Positions 1 to 8,066 of a stretch of 64,000 nt of DNA are shown here, one piece after another. Position numbers and translations under genes: made by a program. Origin of the DNA: G963668605 sp963668605 (lineage in GTDB: Bacteria; Acidobacteriota; Terriglobia; Bryobacterales; Bryobacteraceae); assembly GCA_963668605.1 (NCBI GenBank), contig OY764903.1, positions 3,286,001 through 3,350,000 of the forward strand. Direction: 5' to 3'. How positions within the stretch are numbered: position 1 is the first letter of the stretch; every line of letters starts with the position of its first letter. The notes beneath the pieces are model-generated. The model did not search any database, had not been told where the DNA came from, and saw only the letters and a list, made by a program, of their open reading frames with translations.

Positions 1-699
1 AGCGGAGTCTACAATCCGGTCAGCGGTTGGCACATCATCCGCGCGGCCGACGCGCACAGTTGGGTGGAGGCCTACATCGCCGGAAGAGGTTGGGTCACTT
101 TCGATCCGACGCCGCCGGGCGACGGAGCGGCGACGCAATCGTTGTGGACAAAGCTGTTGTTCTATAGCGACGCCGCCGAGACGTTCTGGCAGGAGTGGGT
201 TCTGAACTACGATCTCGACCGCCAGCTCGTGCTCGCCGCGCAGATGGAAGAATCCGGCCAGAATCTGCGAGCGAGTTGGCTGGACGGCGTAGGCCCGCGC
301 TTGTCGAGATGGCGCGAGCCAATCCTGGCAGCCGGGCGAAAGTGGGGCCTGCCCGCCATCGGCATCGCGCTACTCGCGCTGGTGCTCCGGCGTCTGGGTC
401 CGGGAACGTGGCGCTGGTGGAAGACCAGGCGCCGCGTGTTGAGCGTACGCCGCGGAGATGTACAGGCCAGCGACGCAACGCTGCTGTATCAGCGCATGTT
501 GGGAATTCTGCTGGGCCGCGGTTTTGAAAAACCGCCGTGGCTCACTCCGGTCGAATTCGCGCGCGTCCTACCCGCGGGCGAAACCGCTATAACCGTGGGA
601 GACCTGACGAACGCCTATAACGAACTGCGCTTCGGAGGCCGGCGCGACGCCGCTGTACGCATGGTTGCGCTGCTCGAACAGCTCGAAGCGCAGCGCTGA
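1..699 (+). CDS. Transglutaminase-like protein, C-terminal part (5' truncated)
   Basis: The reading frame is open at the left window edge, so only the last 232 residues are present. The start of the fragment carries HSWVEAYIAGRGWVTFDPTP, with the His and Asp of a bacterial transglutaminase-like (TgpA/DUF3488 type) catalytic core. About 100 residues later comes a hydrophobic segment (LPAIGIALLALVLRRLG), followed by a cytoplasmic tail with the helical pattern of DUF4129. This matches the C-terminal half of the large membrane-anchored transglutaminase family, in which the enzyme domain faces the periplasm. The substrate is unknown. The sulfatase start lies 38 bp downstream on the same strand. 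The family call is good; the function is not established. Confidence 0.75.
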   Translation, partial: SGVYNPVSGWHIIRAADAHSWVEAYIAGRGWVTFDPTPPGDGAATQSLWTKLLFYSDAAETFWQEWVLNYDLDRQLVLAAQMEESGQNLRASWLDGVGPRLSRWREPILAAGRKWGLPAIGIALLALVLRRLGPGTWRWWKTRRRVLSVRRGDVQASDATLLYQRMLGILLGRGFEKPPWLTPVEFARVLPAGETAITVGDLTNAYNELRFGGRRDAAVRMVALLEQLEAQR

Positions 700-736
700 C
701 TTGAGCTCTGCGCTCGACTGTGACATTGTGACAGTG

Positions 737-2218
737 ATGCCAAACAAGTTTATAAATTCGCGCAGGCAGTTTCTCGCCGGCATGGCCGCCGCCCCCCTGG
801 CCTTGCGTGGCGCAGCGCCCAAGCGCCCCAATATTCTCTTTGCGATTGCAGACGATTGGTCCTGGCCGTTCTCCTCTTCGGCGGGCGACCGCACCGCCAT
901 CACGCCGGCCTTCGACCGCATCGCACGCGAGGGCGTGCTTTTCAACCATGCCTACTGCGTCGCGCCGACCTGCACCGCTTCGCGCGGCGCAATCCTGACA
1001 GGGCAGTGGTTCGCGCGTCTGGAACAGGGCTCGAATCTGCATGGATCGCTACCATCGAAATTCGACGTCTATCCGGATCTGCTCGAAAAGAACGGCTATC
1101 ATGTGGGCTTCACCGGCAAGGGTTGGGCTCCCGGCGATTGGCGTCCAGGGGGACGCACGCGCAATCCGGCAGGCCCCGAATACAACTCGGCGGAACTCGA
1201 CGCGCCGACGAAGGGCATCAGCAATATCGACTACACCGGCAACTTCGCCGAGTTTCTGAAGAAACGTCCCGCCGGCGCACCGTTCTGCTTCTGGTACGGC
1301 GGCCGTGAACCTCACCGCGCTTACGAAAAAGGCTCGGGCCTGCGCGCGGGCAAGCGCCTCGAAGATGTGCGCGTTCCAGCGCCGTTGCCCGACGCTCCCG
1401 AAGTGCGCAGCGACCTGCTCGATTACGCCGTCGAGATCGAGTGGTTCGACAAGCATCTCGGCAACATCGTCGCGATGCTCGAAAAAGCGGGAGAACTCGA
1501 TAACACGCTAATTGCGGTGACCGGCGATAATGGCTTGCCGTTCCCGCGCTGCAAGGCAAACATCTACGGCTCCGGCACCAACGTTCCGCTCGCCGTTCGC
1601 TGGGGCGGTGCAAAAGGTGGCCGCAAGGTCGAAGATTTCGTCAGCCTGGCCGACCTCGCTCCCACGTTTCTCGAAGCGACTGGCGTTGCGCCACTCGCCG
1701 CCATGACGGGCCGCAGCATGATGAACGTGCTGACAAGCGCGCGCTCCGGATGGGTCGACGCGAAGCGCGACGTGGTGTTCACCGGGCGAGAACGCCACAC
1801 CGTGGCACAACCGGAAGGCGAAGCCGGCTATCCGATGCGCGCCATCCGCACTCGCGATTACCTCTACATCCGCAACTACCATCCCGAGCGCTTTCCGGCC
1901 GGCTACGATACCAAGACAACGGCTTCGTTCCGCGATATCGATAACGGCCCAACGAAAGAATTCATGTTGAAAGAGCGCAACGCTCCGAGTGTCGCGAACC
2001 TCTTTGAGCTGGGCTTTGGCAAACGGCCCGGCGAGGAGATTTACGATCTGCGCAAGGATGCCAAGGAGTTCCGCAATCTGGCCACAGACCCGGCCTATTC
2101 GGCGGTTCGCGCCAAACTCGCAGCCCAACTCGACCGCCAGCTTCGCGAATGGAAAGATCCGCGCGCGACGGGCGCGGGCGACGCGTTCGACGGGTATCCT
2201 ATGGCAGGCAGGCGCTGA
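737..2218 (+). CDS. Tat-exported sulfatase 1
   Basis: A 493-residue sulfatase of the alkaline-phosphatase superfamily. The ATG at 737 is preferred over earlier in-frame codons because it places a twin-arginine leader (NSRRQFLAGMAAAPLAL) at the N-terminus and ends the overlap with the upstream gene. The metal-binding start NILFAIADD (residues 32-40) is followed by the sulfatase signature CTASR (79-83), whose Cys79 would be converted to formylglycine. It is the C-x-A-x-R variant rather than the common C-x-P-x-R. A later GDNG motif supplies further metal ligands. It should hydrolyse sulfate esters on exported glycans. The maturation enzyme is not in the window, and the exact substrate cannot be read from sequence. 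Confidence 0.9.
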   Translation: MPNKFINSRRQFLAGMAAAPLALRGAAPKRPNILFAIADDWSWPFSSSAGDRTAITPAFDRIAREGVLFNHAYCVAPTCTASRGAILTGQWFARLEQGSNLHGSLPSKFDVYPDLLEKNGYHVGFTGKGWAPGDWRPGGRTRNPAGPEYNSAELDAPTKGISNIDYTGNFAEFLKKRPAGAPFCFWYGGREPHRAYEKGSGLRAGKRLEDVRVPAPLPDAPEVRSDLLDYAVEIEWFDKHLGNIVAMLEKAGELDNTLIAVTGDNGLPFPRCKANIYGSGTNVPLAVRWGGAKGGRKVEDFVSLADLAPTFLEATGVAPLAAMTGRSMMNVLTSARSGWVDAKRDVVFTGRERHTVAQPEGEAGYPMRAIRTRDYLYIRNYHPERFPAGYDTKTTASFRDIDNGPTKEFMLKERNAPSVANLFELGFGKRPGEEIYDLRKDAKEFRNLATDPAYSAVRAKLAAQLDRQLREWKDPRATGAGDAFDGYPMAGRR

Positions 2219-2330
2219 GCGCGGAAGGCGCAGCGGATGGGATAGGGGTTCTGGCCGGCTGGCTGCGATGGCGGAGTGTGCCGCCCTTCTGCGCGTTCTG
2301 GTCGCTCCGCAATTGAGGCTGACGCGGAAG

Positions 2331-2367
2331 GCGGACCCCAGGTCCGCAACCGACCCCCGGGTCGGTT
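2331..2367. repeat. Tandem REP-like hairpins upstream of RAYT
   Basis: Two adjacent perfect palindromes lie before the RAYT transposase gene. GCGGACC-CCA-GGTCCGC (2331-2347) has 7-bp arms, and AACCGACCC-CC-GGGTCGGTT (2348-2367) has 9-bp arms. A related pair sits at the other end of the gene. RAYT proteins are known to act on REP/BIME hairpins, so these are plausible cognate sites. Confidence 0.55.
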
Positions 2368-2413
2368 CAAGGTTCAAACGAGAACTTCACCGCCTCGGAC
2401 CCACTATTCCTTC

Positions 2414-3049
2414 GTGACGTTATACCGGCGACGCCTTCCGCACGTCTATGAGACCCAGCAGCCCGTGTTTCTTACTTGGCGCTTGTATGGCAGTCTACCG
2501 GTAAATCGGCCTTTCCCGGGCGGCTCGCTCAGTTCCGGGCGAGCTTTCGTTGCTTTGGATCGTCTGTTGGACGAGGAACGCGCCGGTCCGCTCTATCTAC
2601 GTCGACCCGCGCTGGCAGACCTGGTAGTAGAAGCCATTCACTATAATGCTCAAGTTCTGGAGCACTATCTCTTGCACGCCTTCGCGGTCATGCCGAATCA
2701 CGTTCACGTACTGTTGACTCCCGGAGTTCCGCTGCCCAAACTGACCAAATCTTTGAAAGGAATTACAGCCAAGCGGGCCAATGCGATGCTGGCTCAAACG
2801 GGAAGTCCATTTTGGCAAGAGGAGAGTTATGACCGCGAGGTCCGCAATCAGAAGGAGTTTGAGCGGATTCGGTTCTACATCGAGAGCAATCCGGTGCGCG
2901 CCGGACTGGTGCAAGAGGCCAGCCAATACCGATGGTCGAGCGCGAGCTGGGCGACCGGGGGTCGCCTGCGGACGAGGCGTCCGCCCCCCGATTTGCCAAC
3001 AAGTAGCGAATACAATTCGCATGATGGTGGCAGTCCGGCAGATCTTTAA
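2414..3049 (+). CDS. REP-associated tyrosine transposase (RAYT, Y1 family)
   Basis: A single-strand DNA transposase of the HUH/Y1 superfamily (IS200/IS605-related, TnpA_REP). It shows the metal-binding His pair in MPNHVHVLLTP and, downstream, RFYIESNPVRAGLV, which holds the candidate catalytic Tyr and the family's ESNPVRAGLV block. The frame is open from 2276, but a GTG at 2414 (VTLYRRRLPHVYETQQP) gives a 211-residue protein whose N-terminus fits the family. Residues upstream of it would be encoded by the REP-like hairpins and look non-genuine. Hairpins flank it at 2331-2367 and within its 3' end at 2951-2984. RAYTs are usually domesticated single-copy genes; activity here is unknown. Confidence 0.85.
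   Translation: MTLYRRRLPHVYETQQPVFLTWRLYGSLPVNRPFPGGSLSSGRAFVALDRLLDEERAGPLYLRRPALADLVVEAIHYNAQVLEHYLLHAFAVMPNHVHVLLTPGVPLPKLTKSLKGITAKRANAMLAQTGSPFWQEESYDREVRNQKEFERIRFYIESNPVRAGLVQEASQYRWSSASWATGGRLRTRRPPPDLPTSSEYNSHDGGSPADL
2951..2984. repeat. REP-like hairpins at the 3' end of the RAYT gene
   Basis: Two palindromes, GCGACC-GGG-GGTCGC (2951-2965) and GCGGAC-GAGGC-GTCCGC (2968-2984), share the GGTCGC and GCGGAC/GTCCGC cores with the pair upstream of the gene. They lie inside the last 100 bases of the transposase reading frame, so its final residues may be REP-derived. Confidence 0.5.
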
Positions 3050-3644
3050 CCTTCGTGCCGCACATCCGCTCGACCGAGGTCATCGCGGACCGTATAGCCC
3101 ACGCTGAACTTCCATCCTGCGCCCTCGGAATCGCTTTCGCCATTCCAGATGAGCGCCTGGTCCGCCAGTAAGGCAAGTATGGAAGAGCAGGTTCCGCCCG
3201 AGATACGGCTCATTGTCCGGGGTAAACACAACCGGCATCGCCTTGGAGTCCATCACCGATCCTTTCTGGCAGCCTGACGTTCGGGCGCTTACAGAGCAAC
3301 GATATCAGATAAATAGAAGGGCCTTGCGTTTCAAGTCGCCGCCGACGGAAGACAATAAGAAAACTACGTCGGCCGCCACAGCTCTTTCTGCTCCGACTTG
3401 CCAACTCCCCCGGCGTCGCCACGGAGCGGCCTATCGGCAGCCCAGCCGCTATCGACCTCAGCGCTTCTCGTCCGGCTCAATTCCAAGTCGGTCGTTGACG
3501 GCACCGCGCAGCTTTGGAGTTGGGTCATCCTGTATCTCGTTCTGATTATCCAGTGCATCAGGCTGTTCATGCGCCCGTCCGCGGCGCCGGGGATGAAGGT
3601 GCGGTCCTTCTCCCTGATCTCATAGAATCTTCCGAATCTGTGGC
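3050..3644. other. Intergenic region without a convincing gene
   Basis: About 595 bases between the RAYT gene and the MazF-like toxin. Only short open stretches exist, on both strands, and none has a family motif I recognise. Minus-strand stretches near 3046-3231 and 3364-3600 read like pieces of protein (for example EGAGWKFSVGYTVRDDLG) and could be decayed genes, but I cannot assign them. No hairpin with a T-run was noticed. Confidence 0.4.
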
Positions 3645-3974
3645 CTATTGATCCAGCGAAAAAGCGCGGCGCAGAACCTCTGTCAGTGCGGTTCGGTCGG
3701 CCCCTGCGATCTCACCGAGCCGGCGGACAATTTCATCCTTCGCCAACACCGTCAGCTTGTGAACGCGAATCGTCGAGGCTGTATTCAAACCTGCCTCGCG
3801 CCATTGCTGAATAGGGACATCAAAGCCAGAAACTCGGGGACGGGAGGTAATGGGAGCGGCAACAAAATCGTCGTCTGCCGAATCGAGGAGGACCACAGCC
3901 GGACGCAATTTTCCGCCCGGCGTCTGGTGGAAGTCGATCCTAATCAGGACGACTTCACCGGGTCGAAGTGTCAT
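3645..3974 (-). CDS. MazF/PemK-like toxin
   Basis: A 109-residue protein with the PemK/MazF SH3-like barrel pattern. It has an early GEVVLIRIDFHQTPGGKLRPA segment (loop and RPAVVL strand), then DDDFVAAPITSR, where the conserved Thr/Ser and Arg of RNA-cleaving MazF toxins lie. Such toxins are sequence-specific endoribonucleases. Its ATG at 3974 lies inside the end of the upstream antitoxin gene (20-base overlap), a typical translationally coupled toxin-antitoxin layout. The fold call is fairly safe. Whether it is active as a ribonuclease is inference. Confidence 0.75.
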   Translation of the reverse strand: MTLRPGEVVLIRIDFHQTPGGKLRPAVVLLDSADDDFVAAPITSRPRVSGFDVPIQQWREAGLNTASTIRVHKLTVLAKDEIVRRLGEIAGADRTALTEVLRRAFSLDQ

Positions 3975-4185
3975 GGATCAGTAGTTCGTATACCGAGTCA
4001 TCGGCATCGTATGCCGTCTCGAATTGCCGCCGGCCTAGCGCGCGCCAAGCGGTGTCATCTACAGAGAGGCCCCACTGTAATACGACCTGAACCTGTTCCC
4101 CCGGCGGAACCTGCGATGCGATCTCAGGTGGAACGGCAATCTGGCCGTTCGGCGTGAGTTCGCCTCTGAAGTCAACGGTTCTCAT
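3955..4185 (-). CDS. Putative antitoxin paired with the MazF-like toxin
   Basis: A 76-residue protein directly upstream of the MazF-like toxin, overlapping it by 20 bases, with a GAGGGA ribosome-binding site before the ATG at 4185. The N-terminal half (MRTVDFRGELTPNGQIAVPP) resembles the swapped-hairpin AbrB/MazE-type DNA-binding strand pattern. The C-terminal part, with an acidic YDADDSVYELL segment, could be the toxin-neutralising tail. Antitoxins of this kind usually repress their own promoter. No operator was identified. The role rests mainly on gene order and size. Confidence 0.6.
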   Translation of the reverse strand: MRTVDFRGELTPNGQIAVPPEIASQVPPGEQVQVVLQWGLSVDDTAWRALGRRQFETAYDADDSVYELLIHDTSTR

Positions 4186-4302
4186 CTCAGTTCCCTCACT
4201 CTCTATATCATCTCACGTGTCCAGACAATGGGCGTCCGCAGACGGGTGCGCGACGTGATTCGTCCTCTGCTATCATTGACCCCACATCCGGAGGGTTTAC
4301 CA

Positions 4303-4827
4303 ATGACCAGTCGTTTTGGAAAAAGACAAGGATCCCATCTGGCTTTCTGCGGCTGTCTGGCTCTGTTCCTGCTTGCATCGGCCTGCAGCCAGCAGACGCC
4401 AGTGGACACGCGAGCGGCGGATGAAAGCGCCATTAGATCTCTGGACGCCCAATGGTCAAAAGCGGCCGGAGCCAATGACTTGGAGGGCACAGTCTCGTAT
4501 TACACCGACGACGCGTCTCTGCTACCACCCAATGCCCCCATCGCCACCGGCAAGCAAGCGATTCGCGCCGTGTGGGCCTCGCTTCTCGGTCCGGATGTTT
4601 CCGTGTCGTGGCAGGTAAGCAAAATAGAGGTCTCGCGTTCCGGCGATCTGGCCTATGTTATGGGAGTTTATGTATTGACCATGAAGGATCCCCAAGGCAA
4701 GCCAGTGACGGACCACGGTAAGCTCGTGGAGGTCTGGAAAAAGCAGACGGACGGCCAGTGGAAAACGGTGACCGATATTTTTAATTCCGACTTGCCGCTG
4801 CCGGCGCCCCCGAAGAAAAAGAAGTAG
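4303..4827 (+). CDS. Exported SnoaL/DUF4440-like protein, probable lipoprotein
   Basis: A 174-residue protein with a hydrophobic leader ending in LFLLASACSQQ, where the Cys would be lipidated. The lipobox is slightly atypical, with Ala rather than Leu at -3. The mature part follows the DUF4440/SnoaL-like (NTF2 fold) pattern: AIRSLDAQWSKAAGANDLEG, then YYTDDASLLPP, the TGKQAIRAVW segment, and VWKKQTDGQWK near the end. The ATG at 4303 is preferred to earlier in-frame codons because GGAGGG sits just upstream and the leader starts there. NTF2-fold proteins bind small ligands or act as simple enzymes; no substrate is indicated. The tail is a Lys-rich PPKKKK. Confidence 0.8.
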   Translation: MTSRFGKRQGSHLAFCGCLALFLLASACSQQTPVDTRAADESAIRSLDAQWSKAAGANDLEGTVSYYTDDASLLPPNAPIATGKQAIRAVWASLLGPDVSVSWQVSKIEVSRSGDLAYVMGVYVLTMKDPQGKPVTDHGKLVEVWKKQTDGQWKTVTDIFNSDLPLPAPPKKKK

Positions 4828-4981
4828 GAGTCTTGCCATGCTGGGCAGCTTCCCGCTCAGGAATACGTGGGCGAACGTCTGAAACCGGGGACTACGCTCT
4901 GCGCATCTCGAAGCGCGGAAACGAGGTCGGCAACGGTGCAAGGGATACGATAGCCAAGATCGCGAGACGAGTTCAGCCGGT

Positions 4982-6589
4982 TTATCGGCCGGCCGGCCGT
5001 TCCACCCGCACCAATTCGATCCCTTCGCGCTTGCCGAGATTGCGGCTGTACTGCCTGTCCCGCGCGTTGTTCCAATGCTCGTGCACGCCCAGGCTGGCGA
5101 GCCGCACCGTCGCGGCAGGGTGATTGGGATCATAGAACGTCCCCGAGGGTGGATTCCCGGCCAGCGCCGCCTCGTGCAGGTAGTCGTCCACGCCGGGCAT
5201 GCGGGGATTCTCCCACTCGGTCCAGAGGAAATCGAAGCCTACGGAGTCAATGGCCACGGGGTCCTGCGAGGCCAGCAGGCTAGCCGCCCAGGTTCCGTTG
5301 AACGGGGCCGCGGACCACTTCCGCGGGGCGTTATCGATCGGGTGCACGCCAGGGTACAGGCCGTCGATGAAATAGACCAGCGTCTTGCCGCCAAGCTGCG
5401 CGTGCCCGATGAGGTCCACTATCTCGCGGTATTTCCCCGTTCCGGGATTCCGTCCCGCCGTGGTGGCGTGCATATCGAAGTAACCTGCCTGGACCGGCGT
5501 GCGTAGCAGCGAGCCGAAGTGATTCTTGCCGCAGAGTGTGACGCCCGCCATGGTATGGGCCTTCAGGTTCGCCATGTTAATCAGGTACTTCGCTTCGGCG
5601 TAGTGAACCGGCACGTAGTCCTGCGCTTTCCCTTCCGGCCGCAAACTCCAGTAGAGCGGGACGGTGGAAAGTGCCGGTTTGGCCCGCGGGTGGCCTTCGC
5701 TGCCGCCATCGCGGTCGATGTAGCGCACGTTGGGAAACTCCTCGTGCAGGAGGTCGTAGTATTGGCTGGGGAACAGCGAAAGCGGATCACCGACGGAGAT
5801 GTCCGCCTGGTTCACGCCGGCGTTCTTCACCAGTTGCCGCAGTAGGGCCAGGATCATCTGCGGTGACGTGTTCATGTAGTCCAGCCGCCGCCCAATCATG
5901 TCGTAGGTCTTCGGATCAATGTTTTTTTCGGTGAAAATGCAGCCGACGAAGTTCACTTTGATGGCGATTTTCTCGCCCTTCTTGTACCCGGCGTTCCCGC
6001 CCCCATGTGCTTGGTTAAAATTCCGAAACAGGGCGCCCCACGCCTGGCGGTCGCCGGTTTCACCGCTCATCCGCTGGACCGCACTGGACATCATTCCGTC
6101 CACGGCGGGCTGGATGGTATGACTGCTCTCCCACCAATGCCCCTGGCCCGGACCGTCCCAGTTGGTCGCGCTCGGATCATGAGCCCAGACCACGCGGCCC
6201 GGATGAATGCCCTTTCCGATGCCGATGGGCTCGTTCGGCAGCGCCATAGCCGCCTGCTCGGGCATGCTGCTCCATACGGCGAACGCGAGTACGGCGGCAG
6301 CCGCAACGGACCCGAACGCCAGCACTAGCCGCGAGTGATTCCACAGCTTCTTGCCCTGGCGGAACAGAGCTGCCGATCCGAGCGCTCCGGCCAGCCAGAT
6401 GACGAATCCGCCGGCCAGGGGCGCCGCTGCCCGCTGGCACGGGTAGCCCGCCCTGGACGGTTTCGGCACCACCCGCAACAGGAACCACAAAAGCGAAAGC
6501 AGCCCCGCGACAGGGAACATCCATCGCAGCCGGCCGGTTTTGGACTTGGCTTCCACACGCGCCGCCGATTTGGGGCAAGGGGAGTTCAT
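4982..6589 (-). CDS. DUF362 family membrane-anchored protein
   Basis: A 535-residue protein with three predicted N-terminal membrane segments (about residues 22-40, 60-80 and 87-108), then a long soluble domain of the DUF362 type. Family signatures include KIAIKVNFVG, a KNAGVNQADISVGDP segment, YLINMANLKAHTMAGVTL with GKNHFGS, and a late DPVAIDSVGFDFLW block. DUF362 domains occur in exported or iron-sulfur-linked proteins of unknown biochemistry. No ferredoxin-type CxxCxxC cluster is present in this copy. The neighbours on both sides are unrelated, so it appears to be a stand-alone gene. Confidence 0.8.
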   Translation of the reverse strand: MNSPCPKSAARVEAKSKTGRLRWMFPVAGLLSLLWFLLRVVPKPSRAGYPCQRAAAPLAGGFVIWLAGALGSAALFRQGKKLWNHSRLVLAFGSVAAAAVLAFAVWSSMPEQAAMALPNEPIGIGKGIHPGRVVWAHDPSATNWDGPGQGHWWESSHTIQPAVDGMMSSAVQRMSGETGDRQAWGALFRNFNQAHGGGNAGYKKGEKIAIKVNFVGCIFTEKNIDPKTYDMIGRRLDYMNTSPQMILALLRQLVKNAGVNQADISVGDPLSLFPSQYYDLLHEEFPNVRYIDRDGGSEGHPRAKPALSTVPLYWSLRPEGKAQDYVPVHYAEAKYLINMANLKAHTMAGVTLCGKNHFGSLLRTPVQAGYFDMHATTAGRNPGTGKYREIVDLIGHAQLGGKTLVYFIDGLYPGVHPIDNAPRKWSAAPFNGTWAASLLASQDPVAIDSVGFDFLWTEWENPRMPGVDDYLHEAALAGNPPSGTFYDPNHPAATVRLASLGVHEHWNNARDRQYSRNLGKREGIELVRVERPAGR

Positions 6590-6773
6590 GAGGCTATCTC
6601 CTACGGCAGATTCTAGCAGCTAATAAGGTCCGATTTTAGATCTCCTGCCAGGCCGTCTCCGCCAAATCTCCGGCCATCCGGAATCTGTTCCGGAGATGCG
6701 TGAGCCTATCTCCAAAACCTAGCCCTACGCTTTATGCATCTATCGTTCGCCGTCATAGACAGATAATTGGACT

Positions 6774-7130
6774 ATGGGCAACCGGAAAGAGTACATGGAA
6801 TTTCTGGTGGAGTGGCTTGCGCCGCTGGGCGTCATCACGACGCGCAGCATGTTCGGCGGCCACACGATTTACTGCGGCGGAATCGTTTTTGCGCTGGTGT
6901 CGGACGACACGCTGTACCTCAAAGTTGACGGCGAGACGCGCGCGAGCTTCGAGGCGTTGGGCCTGGAGCCCTTCCGGCCATTTCCAGACAAGCCGGAAGT
7001 GATGCAGTATTACCCGCCGCCCGCTGAGTTCTTCGAGGACCAACAGGCCATGCAGGCATGGGGCGGCGCTGCTGTGGAAGTGGGCCGCCGCGCCGCGCTG
7101 AAACGCAAGACACCGGCGCGGGCGCGTTAG
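6774..7130 (+). CDS. TfoX/Sxy N-terminal domain protein
   Basis: A 118-residue single-domain protein matching the TfoX N-terminal fold: an early FLVEWLAPLGVITTRSMFGG, then GGIVFALVSDDTLYLKVD and YYPPPAEFFED. In Gamma-proteobacteria Sxy/TfoX activates competence genes with CRP. Stand-alone N-terminal domain proteins like this one are widespread in other phyla and have no proven regulatory role. The C-terminal TfoX domain is absent. The tail is basic (RRAALKRKTPARAR). It starts at ATG 6774, after 184 non-coding bases. Confidence 0.8.
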   Translation: MGNRKEYMEFLVEWLAPLGVITTRSMFGGHTIYCGGIVFALVSDDTLYLKVDGETRASFEALGLEPFRPFPDKPEVMQYYPPPAEFFEDQQAMQAWGGAAVEVGRRAALKRKTPARAR

Positions 7131-7338
7131 TAATAAGGCAACAGGAATGAGGATGATTCCGCCTCCGGTCGCTCGCGCCGTACAACGTGAGCGAACACTT
7201 CCACCCGCCCCTGAGCAACTTACTCCGACGCTCCGCTGACTTGGACAGGTTGCGCTATTCCACAATGGAGACCTCATCCCGAAACACTCGATTCTCGTTC
7301 AACAAGCCGACTGTTTTCAGCACCAGCGGCCATAGCCC

Positions 7339-7680
7339 TCAGTAGCCAAGCAGCGGCGCTAATCGCGCGCGAATCTCCTCGATCACGTCCGTCGGGCACT
7401 GGCCCAGCAGTTGGGCCTGACGTACTTTCCAATCGACGCTCTTGATGTGGTCAGCGAGAATGACGCCGCTGGCGCCGTAGCCGGCGGGAACAGCGACTTC
7501 AAAGGGGTACCCTTTCGCCTGATTCGTGATCGGATCCTCGTGTGCCCGTCCGGATTTCGCGTTGTACAAACGTGGGCTCAGAACAAGCGCCGGGCGCCGG
7601 CCAGCCTGCTCATGGCCTGCTTGCGGAGAAAACGTCAGCCAGACGAAGTCACCGGTATCGGGCACGAACGCGCCACTCAC
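7339..7680 (-). CDS. mazF: MazF family endoribonuclease toxin
   Basis: A 113-residue MazF. The sequence runs PDTGDFVWLTFSPQAGHEQAG, RRPALVLSP, then the DPITNQAKGYPFEV loop with the conserved Thr, and SGVILADHIKSVDW, all hallmarks of functional MazF mRNA interferases. It overlaps the upstream mazE-like gene by 4 bases (ATGA), so the two are translationally coupled. This is the canonical family form, closer to E. coli MazF than the shorter-motif toxin near 3.6-4.0 kb, so the window holds two independent MazEF-like modules. Confidence 0.9.
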   Translation of the reverse strand: MSGAFVPDTGDFVWLTFSPQAGHEQAGRRPALVLSPRLYNAKSGRAHEDPITNQAKGYPFEVAVPAGYGASGVILADHIKSVDWKVRQAQLLGQCPTDVIEEIRARLAPLLGY

Positions 7681-7925
7681 CAGGATTCCCCGCCTTGAGG
7701 ATCTCCCCAGTCTGTTTCACGATGACGATTTCTGGGCGTGATCGCGGACACCAGTTCCGAGAGCTTATACTTCCGGCGCGTCGAGCGAAGAATAATGCTG
7801 CCGTCCTGATCGAGAGACAGGGCCAGACAATCGCCTTCGTTCAGGTGGGTCTGTTTGACAATAGCCCGGGGGATCCGGACCGCGAGGCTATTCCCCCATT
7901 TCGAGACGGTCGTGTCGTTTGGCAT
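7677..7925 (-). CDS. mazE: MazE-like AbrB-fold antitoxin
   Basis: An 82-residue antitoxin with the SpoVT/AbrB N-terminal pattern VSKWGNSLAVRIPRAIVKQT, typical of MazE, followed by EGDCLALSLDQDGSIILR and an acidic C-terminal tail that would bind the toxin. It lies first in the operon and overlaps mazF by 4 bases. MazE proteins dimerise through the swapped-hairpin domain, bind the promoter and neutralise MazF. No operator palindrome was identified upstream. Confidence 0.88.
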   Translation of the reverse strand: MPNDTTVSKWGNSLAVRIPRAIVKQTHLNEGDCLALSLDQDGSIILRSTRRKYKLSELVSAITPRNRHRETDWGDPQGGESW

Positions 7926-8066
7926 GTGGATCTACTTCGAATCTACATCAGTGGGACGTGGTCCACGCCGCCCGAACGGGCTTGAGCCTCAACGCCGTGG
8001 GGATAGACAGGCAGTAGACCGTGTCCGCTGCCTGTCCGTCAACACAACAAGACGGCCGTCCGCGCG

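Noticed and set aside
1508..2377. A 289-residue minus-strand frame across the end of sulfatase 1
   Set aside because: It is antisense to a sulfatase with conserved motifs, and no family features are present.
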